Source of the DNA: Pseudomonas marincola
GTDB lineage: Bacteria; Pseudomonadota; Gammaproteobacteria; Pseudomonadales; Pseudomonadaceae
Direction: 5' to 3'
Assembly: GCF_900116605.1 (NCBI RefSeq)
Contig: NZ_FPBC01000005.1
Location: forward strand, 140,450-204,449
DNA length: 64,000 nt
Part shown: positions 50,742-59,470 of the stretch, piece by piece
Layout: the number at the start of each line of letters is the position of its first letter
How positions within the stretch are numbered: the stretch's first letter is position 1
Notes under the pieces: generated by a model
The model's input: the letters and a program-made list of their open reading frames with translations, nothing else
Told to the model about the DNA's origin: nothing
The model's database searches: none
Translations under genes and position numbers: made by a program

Positions 50742-51880
50742 ATGCGTTCGTCAACACCCTCGAAGTCGGCAAAGGCGGATTGCGCGTCGCCATCAAGGAT
50801 TCGATAGACATCGCCGGCCAGCCGACTAAAGCTGGCAGCCGGGCGCTGGAAGATGCTGCGCCGGCGCGCAAACATGCTGCGGTGGTCGAGGCCATTCTGG
50901 CGGCTGGTTGGCATATTGTCGGTAAAACCACCATGCATGAGCTGGCGTTCGGCGTCACCGGAATCAATAACTGGGCCGGAACCGCCGTTAACCCGCAAGC
51001 GCCACTGCGGGTGCCAGGCGGCTCGTCCAGCGGTTCGGCAGTGGCCGTTGCCGCTGGCTTGGCGGATGTTGCGTTGGGCACTGATACCGGCGGTTCGGTG
51101 CGCGTGCCTGCGGCGTGCTGCGGGGTCTTTGGTCTCAAGCCAACGTTTGCGCGGGTCAGTCGTGCGGGGGTTTATCCGGCCCATACCACGCTCGATTGCG
51201 TAGGGCCGTTTGCCGCCAACATGGCCAACATTACCGCGACCATGCAGATCATTTGCCCCGGTTTCGTTGCCGAGCAGGTAGCCGAACACGATGTGCGTGT
51301 CGGCTGGCTTGATGTGGCCTGTGATCCGTTGGTCAAAGCAACGTTGCGAGGCGCACTCGACACCGTTGGCTGGCAGCGTCGCACGCTTGCAGCCGAGTAT
51401 TTCAACGAAGCATTCAGTGCCGGCGTTGCGATTATCAATCAGGAAACCTGGGCTGCATTTGGTCATTTGACCCGCAGTGGTCTGATCGGCGCTGACGTTC
51501 AGGCGCGGCTGCTCAATGCCAGCAAAACCACAGACGCCGAAGTCGCCGACGCCGAGGGTATGCGTCATCAATTCAGCCAGGCCATTGATTCAGCCTTGCA
51601 GTCGGCTGATGTGCTGGTGTTGCCCAGCATGCCGTGCCTGCCGCCATTACTCAGTGAGGCCGGCAGCAGCCAGATGGTCGGCAGCATGACTGCGCTGGCC
51701 CGACCGTTCAATTTGAGTGGCCATCCGGCGCTGTCGGTCCCCGTGAAACTTGCCGATGGCAGCCTCAGCGTTGGCCTGCAAATCGTCGGGCGTAAAGGGG
51801 CTGACGCTCAGGTTTGCGCCTTCGGTGCGCAACTCGAACGCGCCTTGAATACCCAGCCTGCTTATAACAACCTTGTATGA
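50738..51880 (+). CDS. iacH: Amidase-family protein IacH
   Basis: This encodes 380 residues from ATG 50738 (GGAGAGG upstream). The amidase Ser-cisSer-Lys triad is present: Lys in VAIKDSIDIAG, the cis-Ser in GGSSSGSAVAVAAG and the nucleophile in DTGGSVRVPAACCG. IacH acts on the dioxindole-acetate intermediate. It is translationally coupled to iacI. Confidence 0.88.
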   Translation: MNAFVNTLEVGKGGLRVAIKDSIDIAGQPTKAGSRALEDAAPARKHAAVVEAILAAGWHIVGKTTMHELAFGVTGINNWAGTAVNPQAPLRVPGGSSSGSAVAVAAGLADVALGTDTGGSVRVPAACCGVFGLKPTFARVSRAGVYPAHTTLDCVGPFAANMANITATMQIICPGFVAEQVAEHDVRVGWLDVACDPLVKATLRGALDTVGWQRRTLAAEYFNEAFSAGVAIINQETWAAFGHLTRSGLIGADVQARLLNASKTTDAEVADAEGMRHQFSQAIDSALQSADVLVLPSMPCLPPLLSEAGSSQMVGSMTALARPFNLSGHPALSVPVKLADGSLSVGLQIVGRKGADAQVCAFGAQLERALNTQPAYNNLV

Positions 51881-51890
51881 GGACAATCCA

Positions 51891-53177
51891 ATGAGTAGCC
51901 ACGAACTCGGGCTGATCGCCAAGAGCTCAAGCCTGGACCAACTGGTACAGGATGATCGCGTTGATGTGTCGCTGTACCACGACCCTGACTTGTATGAGCA
52001 GGAGCTTGAGAAGATTTTTTACCGCACCTGGGTGTGGGTCGGCCATGAAAGTGAAGTGCGCAATGCCGGTGATTTCCGCACGACCACGATCGGCCGTCGT
52101 CCGGTTATTGTCGTGCGGGACAAGAAGGGCGCAATCAACGTATTGGAAAACCGTTGCCGCCACCGTGGTGCAACGGTGTGTGAAAAGCACAAGGGCAACG
52201 CTACCGGCTTTACCTGCCCGTATCACAGTTGGTCTTATGCGCTGGATGGCAAGCTGCGTGCGCTGCCGTATCCAGACGGCTACGAAGACATTCTCGACAA
52301 GAGTGAATTGCCACTCAACAGCCTGCGCGTAGACAGCTACGCCGGGATGATTTTTGCCAGTTTTAATGATGACGTTGAGCCGCTTGAAGACTTCCTCGGC
52401 GGCGCAAAACACTGGATGGACCTGTTCATGAAGCAGGGCGCTGGTTATCCGATCAAGACGCAGGGCGAACACAAGTTCACTTTCAACGGTAACTGGAAAA
52501 TCCAGCTGGAAAACACCACTGACGGTTATCACTTCCCGATCGTGCACAAGTCGTTCATGTCGTCGGTGGATGAAGAAACCTCGGAAATGCTCTCGTTCAT
52601 GACCGATCCGCAAGCGGTCACCCATGCGCTTGGCAACGGCCACAGCGTAATGGTGATGGTGCCTGAGCATGTCGACCTGGAGTTCGATGATGGCAGCGAG
52701 CAGCTGCAGGAACGCTTTGCCCACGTAACCGAAGAGTTGTCGAAAACCATGGAGCCAGCCCAGGTGCGTCGTATCGTGCGTTCGCTGCATGGCGCCGGCT
52801 TTAACCTGAACCTGTTCCCCAACGTCGCGATGTCGATGTCGTTCTTCCGTGTGCTCAATCCGCTTTCGGTCAAACAGACCGAGATTCGCCATGTGGCGCT
52901 GGGCATGGAGGGCGGCCCGGAAATCGCCAACCGCGAGCGTCTGCGTATTCACGAGCACTTCCAGGGCCCGTTCGGTTTTGGCAGCCCGGATGATGCTGAG
53001 GCGTGGGAGCGCGTTCAGCGCGGTGCCGAAGCTGGCCCGCAGGTGCCGATTCTGGTGAACCGCGGCCTCAACCGCGAAGTGCTGGCGGACAACGGCGACA
53101 AGGTTTCACACGCCACTGATGAGACCGGTATGCGTGAAGCGTATGCCATGTGGAAAAGGATGATGAGCAATGACTGA
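51891..53177 (+). CDS. iacC: Rieske dioxygenase large subunit IacC
   Basis: This encodes 428 residues from ATG 51891. The Rieske cluster ligands are CRHRGATVC and CPYHSW; the mononuclear iron site is DGYHFPIVHK with a later Asp. It is a ring-hydroxylating oxygenase alpha subunit; with IacD and reductase IacF it converts the late indole-derived intermediate to catechol. Overlaps iacD by 8 nt. Confidence 0.92.
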   Translation: MSSHELGLIAKSSSLDQLVQDDRVDVSLYHDPDLYEQELEKIFYRTWVWVGHESEVRNAGDFRTTTIGRRPVIVVRDKKGAINVLENRCRHRGATVCEKHKGNATGFTCPYHSWSYALDGKLRALPYPDGYEDILDKSELPLNSLRVDSYAGMIFASFNDDVEPLEDFLGGAKHWMDLFMKQGAGYPIKTQGEHKFTFNGNWKIQLENTTDGYHFPIVHKSFMSSVDEETSEMLSFMTDPQAVTHALGNGHSVMVMVPEHVDLEFDDGSEQLQERFAHVTEELSKTMEPAQVRRIVRSLHGAGFNLNLFPNVAMSMSFFRVLNPLSVKQTEIRHVALGMEGGPEIANRERLRIHEHFQGPFGFGSPDDAEAWERVQRGAEAGPQVPILVNRGLNREVLADNGDKVSHATDETGMREAYAMWKRMMSND

Positions 53178-53670
53178 GCACAACACACTTGCAGGCCTTA
53201 ATGCGCCTCTGGCCAAGGCCATCGAATTTATCTGGAATGAAGCCGCGCTGCTCGACAACAAGGACTACGCCGCCTGGTCCCAGCTGTGGAGCGAGGATGG
53301 GGTATACGTGATTCCGATTGACCCGGATACCCGCGACTTCGCCAGCAGCCTCAACAATGTGTACGACGACGCGCGCATGCGCGCGCTGCGTATCGAGCGT
53401 CTCAGTGCCGGGCATTCGCCGTCGGCGGTAGATGCGGCCCGTACGCTGCGTACAGTCTCGCGGTTCAATCTGGTTGAGTGCAGTGGCGATGTGGTTGAGG
53501 TGACCTCCGCGCAGTTGTTGTTCGCTTACAAGCGTGGCGTGCATACGCCGATGGCGGCGGAGCTGACGCACCGTATCCGCTTCAGCAATGGCACGGCCAA
53601 GCTGGAGCAAAAGGTGGTCCGCCTGATCAATTCCACCGACAGCTTGAGCGCGCTCGGCTTTCTGCTCTGA
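53170..53670 (+). CDS. iacD: Rieske dioxygenase small subunit IacD
   Basis: This encodes 166 residues of the ring-hydroxylating beta-subunit fold (IEFIWNEAALLDNKDYAAWSQL, SRFNLVECSGDVVEVTS). It pairs with IacC, whose stop it overlaps. Confidence 0.9.
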   Translation: MTEHNTLAGLNAPLAKAIEFIWNEAALLDNKDYAAWSQLWSEDGVYVIPIDPDTRDFASSLNNVYDDARMRALRIERLSAGHSPSAVDAARTLRTVSRFNLVECSGDVVEVTSAQLLFAYKRGVHTPMAAELTHRIRFSNGTAKLEQKVVRLINSTDSLSALGFLL

Positions 53671-53680
53671 GGATTAACAG

Positions 53681-54421
53681 ATGAATCGAGTAGCGTTGAT
53701 TACCGGTGCGGCGCGTGGTTTGGGCGCGAGCATTGCCCAGCGAATGCACGCAGCGGGTTACCGCGTGGCCCTGGCAGACGTGCAACTGGACGCGGTACAG
53801 GCTTTGGCCGACCAGCTTGATCCCAGTGGTGAACGTGCGCTTGCCGTGCAATTGGATGTGCGTGAGAAAAGTGACTTTCAACTGGCGTGCAAGGTGCTGG
53901 CCGAGCGTTGGGGCGGCACCGATGTGTTGGTCAACAACGCCGGCAAGTCCAAGGTTGCCGCGCTGATGGATATCACCCCTGAAGAGTTTGATGAGTCGAT
54001 GGCCATCAACCTGCGCGGCACCTTTGTTGGTTGCCAAGTATTTGGTCAGCATTTTGCCGACCGGGGCTTTGGTCGCATCATCAATATTGCCTCGTTGGCC
54101 GGGCAAAACGGCGGTGCTGCTACGGGCGCTCATTACGCCGCAGCCAAGGGCGGAGTGGCCACGCTGACCAAGGTGTTTGCCCGCGAGTTGGCGAGCAAGG
54201 GCGTGACGGTCAACAGCATTTCACCGGGCCCGTTGGATCTGCCGGTGGTTTACGAGATCGTCGCACCGGAGCGCATTGAACAAATGAAGCAGCTGATCCC
54301 AGTCGGGGCGCTGGGTTCGGCCGACTACATCGCCGACACCGTGTTGCTTTTGGCAGCGGATAACGCCAGCTCGGTAACCGGTGCTTGTTGGGATATCAAC
54401 GGTGGCTTGTTCATGCGCTGA
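53681..54421 (+). CDS. iacE: Short-chain dehydrogenase IacE
   Basis: This encodes 246 residues of classical SDR: TGAARGLGASIA (cofactor), NNAG, and the catalytic Tyr/Lys in HYAAAKGG with the preceding Ser in IASLAG. IacE reduces the 2-hydroxylated indole-acetate toward dioxindole-3-acetate. It starts 10 nt after iacD. Confidence 0.9.
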   Translation: MNRVALITGAARGLGASIAQRMHAAGYRVALADVQLDAVQALADQLDPSGERALAVQLDVREKSDFQLACKVLAERWGGTDVLVNNAGKSKVAALMDITPEEFDESMAINLRGTFVGCQVFGQHFADRGFGRIINIASLAGQNGGAATGAHYAAAKGGVATLTKVFARELASKGVTVNSISPGPLDLPVVYEIVAPERIEQMKQLIPVGALGSADYIADTVLLLAADNASSVTGACWDINGGLFMR

Positions 54422-54489
54422 AGCGCGTGGACAACCTCCATTTGCGCAGGGCGAATGGGCCCTGCGCGTAGTTTTCGGCGGGTGATGCC

Positions 54490-55443
54490 ATGATCAAAGT
54501 CAGAATAGAAAAAATTGCCGAAGAGGCGCGAGACATCCGTTCATTGCGGCTGGTGCGGGTCGATGGGCAACCCTTCGATGCCTACGAGCCGGGCGCACAT
54601 GTCGACATTACCGGGCCAACCGGGGTAACCCGCCAGTACTCATTATGCAGCCCACCGGATGACGGTTCGGCCTACCTAGTTGCGGTTAAGCGGGAGGTGC
54701 AATCTCGCGGTGGCTCGCAGGCACTGCATGAGCTGGTGGAAGAGGGCGCCGAACTCGAGATTGGCGCGCCACGCTGTTTGTTTCGCCTGGATGCCAACGC
54801 GGCTTCGCACGTTCTGGTCGCTGCCGGCATTGGTGTTACGCCCATACTGAGCATGGCGTATCGGCTGCAAGCCAGTGGCCAACCCTATCGCTTGCATTAT
54901 TTTGCCCGTGGCCCCGAGTTTGCGGCATTTGCCAGCCTGTTGCAGGCACCGCCGTTTGCTGATCATGTTGAGTTTCACTTTGGTGTGGAGCCCGAGGCAT
55001 TGGATGAAGCGCTGAGCGCCTGCCTGCAACAAGCCGATGATCAGGCGCACGTTTACACCTGCGGCCCCGCGCCATTCATGGCCAAAGTGGTCGAAGTTGC
55101 ATCGCGCACGCGCAGCGAAGAAGCCATTCACCTGGAACACTTCCAGGCCGATCCGGCGGTACTTGGCGCGGCTGCAGGAAGTTTCGAGGTCGAACTTGCC
55201 AGCTCCGGTGTGGTGCTGCAGGTGCCGCAAGAAAGCTCACTGGTCGATGTTTTGCAGGCGCACGGCTGTGATATCGACACCGAGTGCCGTGAAGGCATCT
55301 GCGGTACGTGCATCGTCGAGGTGCTCGAAGGCGAGCCTGAGCATCGCGACAATTGCTTGTCGAACATGGAGAAAGCCTCCAACAAGCAGATATGTGCTTG
55401 TGTGTCGCGGGCCAAGAGTGCGCGGCTGGTGCTTGACCTTTAA
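54490..55443 (+). CDS. iacF: Rieske dioxygenase reductase IacF
   Basis: This encodes 317 residues of phthalate dioxygenase reductase type: FMN/FAD domain (TRQYSLCSPPDD), NAD domain (VAAGIGVTPILSMAY) and C-terminal plant-type [2Fe-2S] with CREGICGTC and a distal Cys in HRDNCLS. Supplies electrons to IacCD. It ends the forward iac block; a bidirectional terminator follows. Confidence 0.9.
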   Translation: MIKVRIEKIAEEARDIRSLRLVRVDGQPFDAYEPGAHVDITGPTGVTRQYSLCSPPDDGSAYLVAVKREVQSRGGSQALHELVEEGAELEIGAPRCLFRLDANAASHVLVAAGIGVTPILSMAYRLQASGQPYRLHYFARGPEFAAFASLLQAPPFADHVEFHFGVEPEALDEALSACLQQADDQAHVYTCGPAPFMAKVVEVASRTRSEEAIHLEHFQADPAVLGAAAGSFEVELASSGVVLQVPQESSLVDVLQAHGCDIDTECREGICGTCIVEVLEGEPEHRDNCLSNMEKASNKQICACVSRAKSARLVLDL

Positions 55444-55514
55444 GAACGGGCCTTGTTGCACGCAGTTGCTTTGCGCCAGTGAAAGCTGGTGCGGGCAACG
55501 TAAGGCTTGTCTTG

Positions 55515-55551
55515 AAAGGGCCGGATGGGTGCAGACTCATCCGGCCCTTTT
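55515..55551. terminator. Bidirectional intrinsic terminator
   Basis: AAAGGGCCGGATG (55515-55527) pairs perfectly with its inverse at 55538-55550 around a 10-nt loop. It has A on one flank and TTTT on the other, and lies between the convergent iacF and regulator genes. Confidence 0.92.
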
Positions 55552-55553
55552 CA

Positions 55554-56207
55554 TTAATGGCGGGTTTCGCTCAGCGATTCTTCGCTGTTGAGGCTCAGCA
55601 CTTCCCTGACCAGCATGGCAATGCTGCCGACTTCCATCTTGTCCTTGATCTTGGTGCGGTGCACATCAACGGTCTTGACGCTGATGTTGAGCTCTCGGGC
55701 GATCACTTTGCTGGCCTTGCCGTCAATCACCATCATCAGCACTTCGCGTTCACGATCGGTCAGCAGAGCCAGTTTGTCTTTGAGTTGCTGGCGCTGTTGC
55801 TGTTGCGCATGGCTGTGCACTGCCGATTTCAGTGCGCTTTGGATGCGGTCGAGCATTTGCTGGGGGTTGTACGGTTTCTCGACAAAGTCGATGGCGCCGT
55901 TCTGCATGGCTTTGACCGTCATCGGGATGTCGCCATGCGCGGAGACAAAAATGGTCGGCATTTGAATGCTGCGTGCGTTGAGTATTTCCTGCAGCTGGAA
56001 GCCACTGGTCTCAGGCATGCGCACATCCAGTACCAGACAGGCGGGGAGTGAGGCGTCGTAGTGGCGCAAAAACTCATCGGCGCCAGCGAAGCATTGTGAG
56101 TCAATACTCACAGTCTCCAGCAGCCAGGCCAGCGAGGTGCGCAGGGCCTGATCGTCGTCAACGATGTAAACAATCGGTTTGGTTTTATCGGTCTGCAAGG
56201 CGTGCAT
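55554..56207 (-). CDS. FixJ-family response regulator (LuxR-type output)
   Basis: This encodes 217 residues. The receiver has the acidic pair VDDDQ, phospho-Asp in LVLDVRMPE, and Lys in FVEKPYN; the output is a LuxR helix-turn-helix (LTDREREVLMMVIDGKASKVIARELNISVKTVDVHRTKI). It is the likely partner of the PAS kinase at 46.9-48.4 kb. Lying inside the iac/cat genes it probably activates both iacA and iacG promoters. In other iac clusters both MarR and two-component regulators are known. Confidence 0.88.
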   Translation of the reverse strand: MHALQTDKTKPIVYIVDDDQALRTSLAWLLETVSIDSQCFAGADEFLRHYDASLPACLVLDVRMPETSGFQLQEILNARSIQMPTIFVSAHGDIPMTVKAMQNGAIDFVEKPYNPQQMLDRIQSALKSAVHSHAQQQQRQQLKDKLALLTDREREVLMMVIDGKASKVIARELNISVKTVDVHRTKIKDKMEVGSIAMLVREVLSLNSEESLSETRH

Positions 56208-56315
56208 CTTATTGTTCTCATCCGGCGGCCATCTATCAGGTTGAGTCCCTGAGCGTCATGCGCATGTGGCGTTCACAGCAGCTTACTCACTGCGGGCCGC
56301 TATGACGATAAAGAA

Positions 56316-56331
56316 ACTACGTAGTCGACTA
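56316..56331. promoter_or_regulatory. Overlapping palindromes before iacG
   Basis: ACTACGTAGT (56316-56325) and TAGTCGACTA (56322-56331) are both perfect 10-bp palindromes and overlap. They lie between the divergent response regulator and iacG genes. A related GTAGTCACTA occurs near 48530 upstream of iacA. FixJ/LuxR-type operator candidate. Confidence 0.45.
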
Positions 56332-56487
56332 GCGGAAAGCCCTCCATGCGATGGGGACCGTCTGGATATACCCGGCGATTGCCGCGTCCTAATCTGTGCC
56401 CATCAAGTCATCGGCTGCTGTTTCTGCGACGCATGCGTTAGCGCAAGCACACAGGCGCACAGCCCACTCTAATAAAAGGGCGACAGC

Positions 56488-57009
56488 ATGAGCAATCTCG
56501 AGCAGACGCAAATCGACTTTCGTAATGCCATGGCGCAATTGCCGGCAGCCGTCAACATCATCACCAGTAACGGCCCGGCGGGGCGTTGCGGGATTACTGC
56601 CAGCGCTGTTTGCTCGGTCACCGATTCGCCGCCCACCGTGCTGGTTTGTATCAACCGCAACAGCGCCATGCACGATGTGTTCAAGGGCAACGGCAAACTG
56701 TGCATCAACGTGCTGTGCAGTGATCAGGAAGACCTCGCCAAGCACTTCGCCGGTATGACCAAAGTGTCGATGGAGGAGCGTTTTAGCTGGGATATCTGGA
56801 ATTCTGGCCAGCACGATTTGCCGGTATTGCGCAGCGCGCTGGTCAGCCTGGAAGGGCGCATCAGCGATTACAAATCTGTGGGCTCGCACTCGGTGCTGTT
56901 TGTTGAACTGGACCAGGTATCGACCCGCGATGAAGGCGACAGTCTGGTCTATTTCAACCGACTGTTTCATCGCGTCGAACGCGTTGCCGCCTCGGCATGC
57001 GCCCATTAA
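56488..57009 (+). CDS. iacG: Flavin reductase IacG
   Basis: This encodes 173 residues of the HpaC/flavin reductase-like FMN-binding fold (AVNIITSNGPAGRCGITASAV; SPPTVLVCINRNSAMHDVF). It supplies reduced flavin to IacA. It is separated from the forward iac block by the regulator gene and instead heads a transcript with catBCA. Confidence 0.88.
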   Translation: MSNLEQTQIDFRNAMAQLPAAVNIITSNGPAGRCGITASAVCSVTDSPPTVLVCINRNSAMHDVFKGNGKLCINVLCSDQEDLAKHFAGMTKVSMEERFSWDIWNSGQHDLPVLRSALVSLEGRISDYKSVGSHSVLFVELDQVSTRDEGDSLVYFNRLFHRVERVAASACAH

Positions 57010-57029
57010 TTATGGCTAGGGACCGCTCC

Positions 57030-58151
57030 ATGAATCAGCCTGTTATTGAACGCGTCAGCGCCACCATTGTTGATCTGCCCACCATTCGCCCGCACAAGCT
57101 CGCCATGCACACGATGCAGAAGCAAACGCTGGTGATCATCCGCATTCTTTGCAGTGACGGCATTGAGGGCATCGGTGAGTCCACCACTATTGGCGGCCTT
57201 GCGTACGGCAATGAGAGCCCTGAAAGCATCAAGTGCAACATCGACGCGCATTTCGCCCCATTGCTACAGGCTCAGGATGCCAACAACATCAATGCGGCAA
57301 TGCTGCGCCTCGATAAGCACATCACCGGCAATACCTTTGCCAAATCCGGTATCGAGTCAGCACTGCTCGACGCGCAGGGCAAGCGCCTTGGGTTGCCGGT
57401 CAGTGAGCTGCTGGGCGGCCGTGTGCGGGACAGCCTGGAAGTGGCCTGGACACTGGCCAGTGGCGACACTGCACGCGACATCGCCGAAGCCGAGCAAATG
57501 CTCGATCAGCGCCGCCATCGCCTGTTCAAACTGAAAATTGGGGCAAACCCTGTGTCGCAGGATCTGGCCCACGTTATTGCGATTAAAAAGGCGCTGGGTG
57601 ATCGCGCCAGTGTGCGTGTCGACGTTAACCAGTACTGGCCCGAATCGGTCGCACTGCGTGCGTGTCAGGAGCTGGGTGAGAACGGCGTCGATCTGATCGA
57701 GCAACCGATTGCGCGGATCAACCGCAGCGGTCAGGTCCGTCTCAATCAACGCAGCCCGGCGGCAATCATGGCCGATGAGTCGATTGAAAGTGTCGAGGAA
57801 GCTTTCAGCCTTGCCGCTGACGGCGCCGCCAGTGTGTTTGCCCTGAAAATTGCCAAGAACGGTGGCCCCCGCGCAGTGCTGCGCACGGCCCAGATCGCTC
57901 AGGCAGCGGGTATTTCGCTGTATGGCGGCACCATGCTTGAGGGTGCAATTGGCACGCTGGCCTCGGCGCATGCGTTTATCACCCTCAAAGAGCTGACCTG
58001 GCATACAGAGTTGTTTGGCCCGCTGCTGCTCACCGAAGAGATCGTCACTGAAGCGCCGCAGTACCGCGATTTTGCGCTGCATGTGCCGCGTACCCCAGGC
58101 CTCGGATTAACCCTTGATGAAGAGCGTCTGGCGTTCTTCAGCCGTCACTGA
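57030..58151 (+). CDS. catB: Muconate cycloisomerase
   Basis: This encodes 373 residues from MNQPVIERVS (ATG 57030, AGGGA upstream; ATG 57012 and earlier starts possible). An enolase-superfamily enzyme converting cis,cis-muconate to muconolactone. The KxK base is in FKLKIGA, metal ligands in VDVNQYW, DLIEQP and MADESIES. catB-catC-catA order is the Pseudomonas one. Confidence 0.94.
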   Translation: MNQPVIERVSATIVDLPTIRPHKLAMHTMQKQTLVIIRILCSDGIEGIGESTTIGGLAYGNESPESIKCNIDAHFAPLLQAQDANNINAAMLRLDKHITGNTFAKSGIESALLDAQGKRLGLPVSELLGGRVRDSLEVAWTLASGDTARDIAEAEQMLDQRRHRLFKLKIGANPVSQDLAHVIAIKKALGDRASVRVDVNQYWPESVALRACQELGENGVDLIEQPIARINRSGQVRLNQRSPAAIMADESIESVEEAFSLAADGAASVFALKIAKNGGPRAVLRTAQIAQAAGISLYGGTMLEGAIGTLASAHAFITLKELTWHTELFGPLLLTEEIVTEAPQYRDFALHVPRTPGLGLTLDEERLAFFSRH

Positions 58152-58168
58152 TCGAAGGAGATTGCAGC

Positions 58169-58459
58169 ATGTTGTTCCACGTAAAAATGACCGTGAAGCT
58201 GCCGCAGGACATGGACCCGGCCAAAGCCAATCAGCTCAAAGCCGATGAAAAAGCACTGGCCCAGAGCCTGCAGGAAAGTGGCGTGTGGCGACACTTGTGG
58301 CGAATTGCCGGGCATTACGCCAATTACAGCGTATTCGATGTACCGAGTGTCGAGGCGCTGCATGACACGCTCATGCAATTGCCGCTGTTCCCTTACATGG
58401 ATATCGAGGTGGACGGGTTGTGCCGGCATCCCTCGTCGATCCATAGCGACGACCGTTGA
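58169..58459 (+). CDS. catC: Muconolactone delta-isomerase
   Basis: This encodes 96 residues starting MLFHVKMTVKLPQDMD with AAGGAG upstream; full family length. It turns muconolactone into beta-ketoadipate enol-lactone. WRIAGHYANYSVFDV is typical. Confidence 0.95.
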   Translation: MLFHVKMTVKLPQDMDPAKANQLKADEKALAQSLQESGVWRHLWRIAGHYANYSVFDVPSVEALHDTLMQLPLFPYMDIEVDGLCRHPSSIHSDDR

Positions 58460-58499
58460 TCACTGTTCCTGAAACAATAATAAGTAGAGGTAGCTGAGC

Positions 58500-59432
58500 A
58501 TGACCACTCGCATTTCCCAAACTGCCGAACTTCAGGCGTTCTTCAAACAGGCCAGTGGCTTCAGCAACGACGCTGGCAGTTCGCGTCTGAAGTCCATCAT
58601 CCTGCGTATTCTGCAGGACAGCGCCAAGGTCATTGAAGACCTCAATATCACCGACGACGAGTTCTGGAAGGCCGTCGATTACCTCAACCGCATGGGCAGT
58701 AATCAGGAAGCCGGACTGCTGATCGCAGGCCTTGGCCTTGAGCATTTCCTGGACTTGCTGCAAGACGCCCGTGATCAGCAGGTGGGTATTACCGGCGGAA
58801 CACCAAGAACCATTGAAGGCCCGCTGTATGTGGCGGGAGCGCCGCTGAGTCACGGCGAGGCACGCATGGACGACGGCAATGACCCGGGCGCGACGATGTT
58901 CCTGCAGGGGCGTGTGGTCGATAGCGAAGGGCAGCCTGTAGCGGGTGCCATTGTTGATCTGTGGCACGCCAACACCAAAGGCACCTATTCGTATTTTGAT
59001 GGCAGCCAGTCGGCATTCAATCTGCGTCGGCGTATCGTGACTGACAGCGAAGGTCGCTATCGTGCTCGCAGCATCGTACCGAGCGGTTACGGTTGCCCGC
59101 CAACCGGCACCACTCAAGAGGTGCTCGACCAACTGGGCCGTCACGGTAATCGTCCTGCGCATATCCACTTCTTTATCAGTGCGCCCGGCTATCGCCATCT
59201 GACAACCCAGATCAACCTCGCGGGCGACAAGTACCTGTGGGATGACTTTGCCTTCGCAACCCGCGATGGCCTGGTTGCAGAAGTGCGTTTCAACAGTGAC
59301 CCGGAAGCGGCCAAAAAACTGCAGGTTGAACCCGGCTTTGCTGAAATTGAATTCGATTTCCAGCTACAGCCCGCACAAGCGCCAGAAGCTGAAAAGCCAA
59401 GCCAACGCCCACGTGTAGAACTGTCTGCATAA
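58500..59432 (+). CDS. catA: Catechol 1,2-dioxygenase
   Basis: This encodes 310 residues. An N-terminal helical dimer domain (to about residue 100) precedes the beta-sandwich. The Fe(III) ligands are visible as Tyr in KGTYSYFDG, Tyr in PSGYGCP, and two His in RPAHIHFF. It cleaves catechol, the iac end product, to cis,cis-muconate. No catR gene is adjacent. Confidence 0.96.
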   Translation: MTTRISQTAELQAFFKQASGFSNDAGSSRLKSIILRILQDSAKVIEDLNITDDEFWKAVDYLNRMGSNQEAGLLIAGLGLEHFLDLLQDARDQQVGITGGTPRTIEGPLYVAGAPLSHGEARMDDGNDPGATMFLQGRVVDSEGQPVAGAIVDLWHANTKGTYSYFDGSQSAFNLRRRIVTDSEGRYRARSIVPSGYGCPPTGTTQEVLDQLGRHGNRPAHIHFFISAPGYRHLTTQINLAGDKYLWDDFAFATRDGLVAEVRFNSDPEAAKKLQVEPGFAEIEFDFQLQPAQAPEAEKPSQRPRVELSA

Positions 59433-59439
59433 ACCTCAA

Positions 59440-59470
59440 TTGCCCATTCCGCGTGCTGCGGGATGGGCAA
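59440..59470 (+). terminator. Stem-loop after catA
   Basis: TTGCCCATTCCGC (59440-59452) pairs with GCGGGATGGGCAA (59458-59470), one G:U, loop of five. No T-run. The first TGGCA half-site of the next promoter starts at the base right after it. Confidence 0.65.

Noticed and set aside
51927..52958. Minus-strand open frame (343 codons) opposite iacC
   Set aside because: Shadow frame of the Rieske oxygenase gene; no motifs and no ribosome site.
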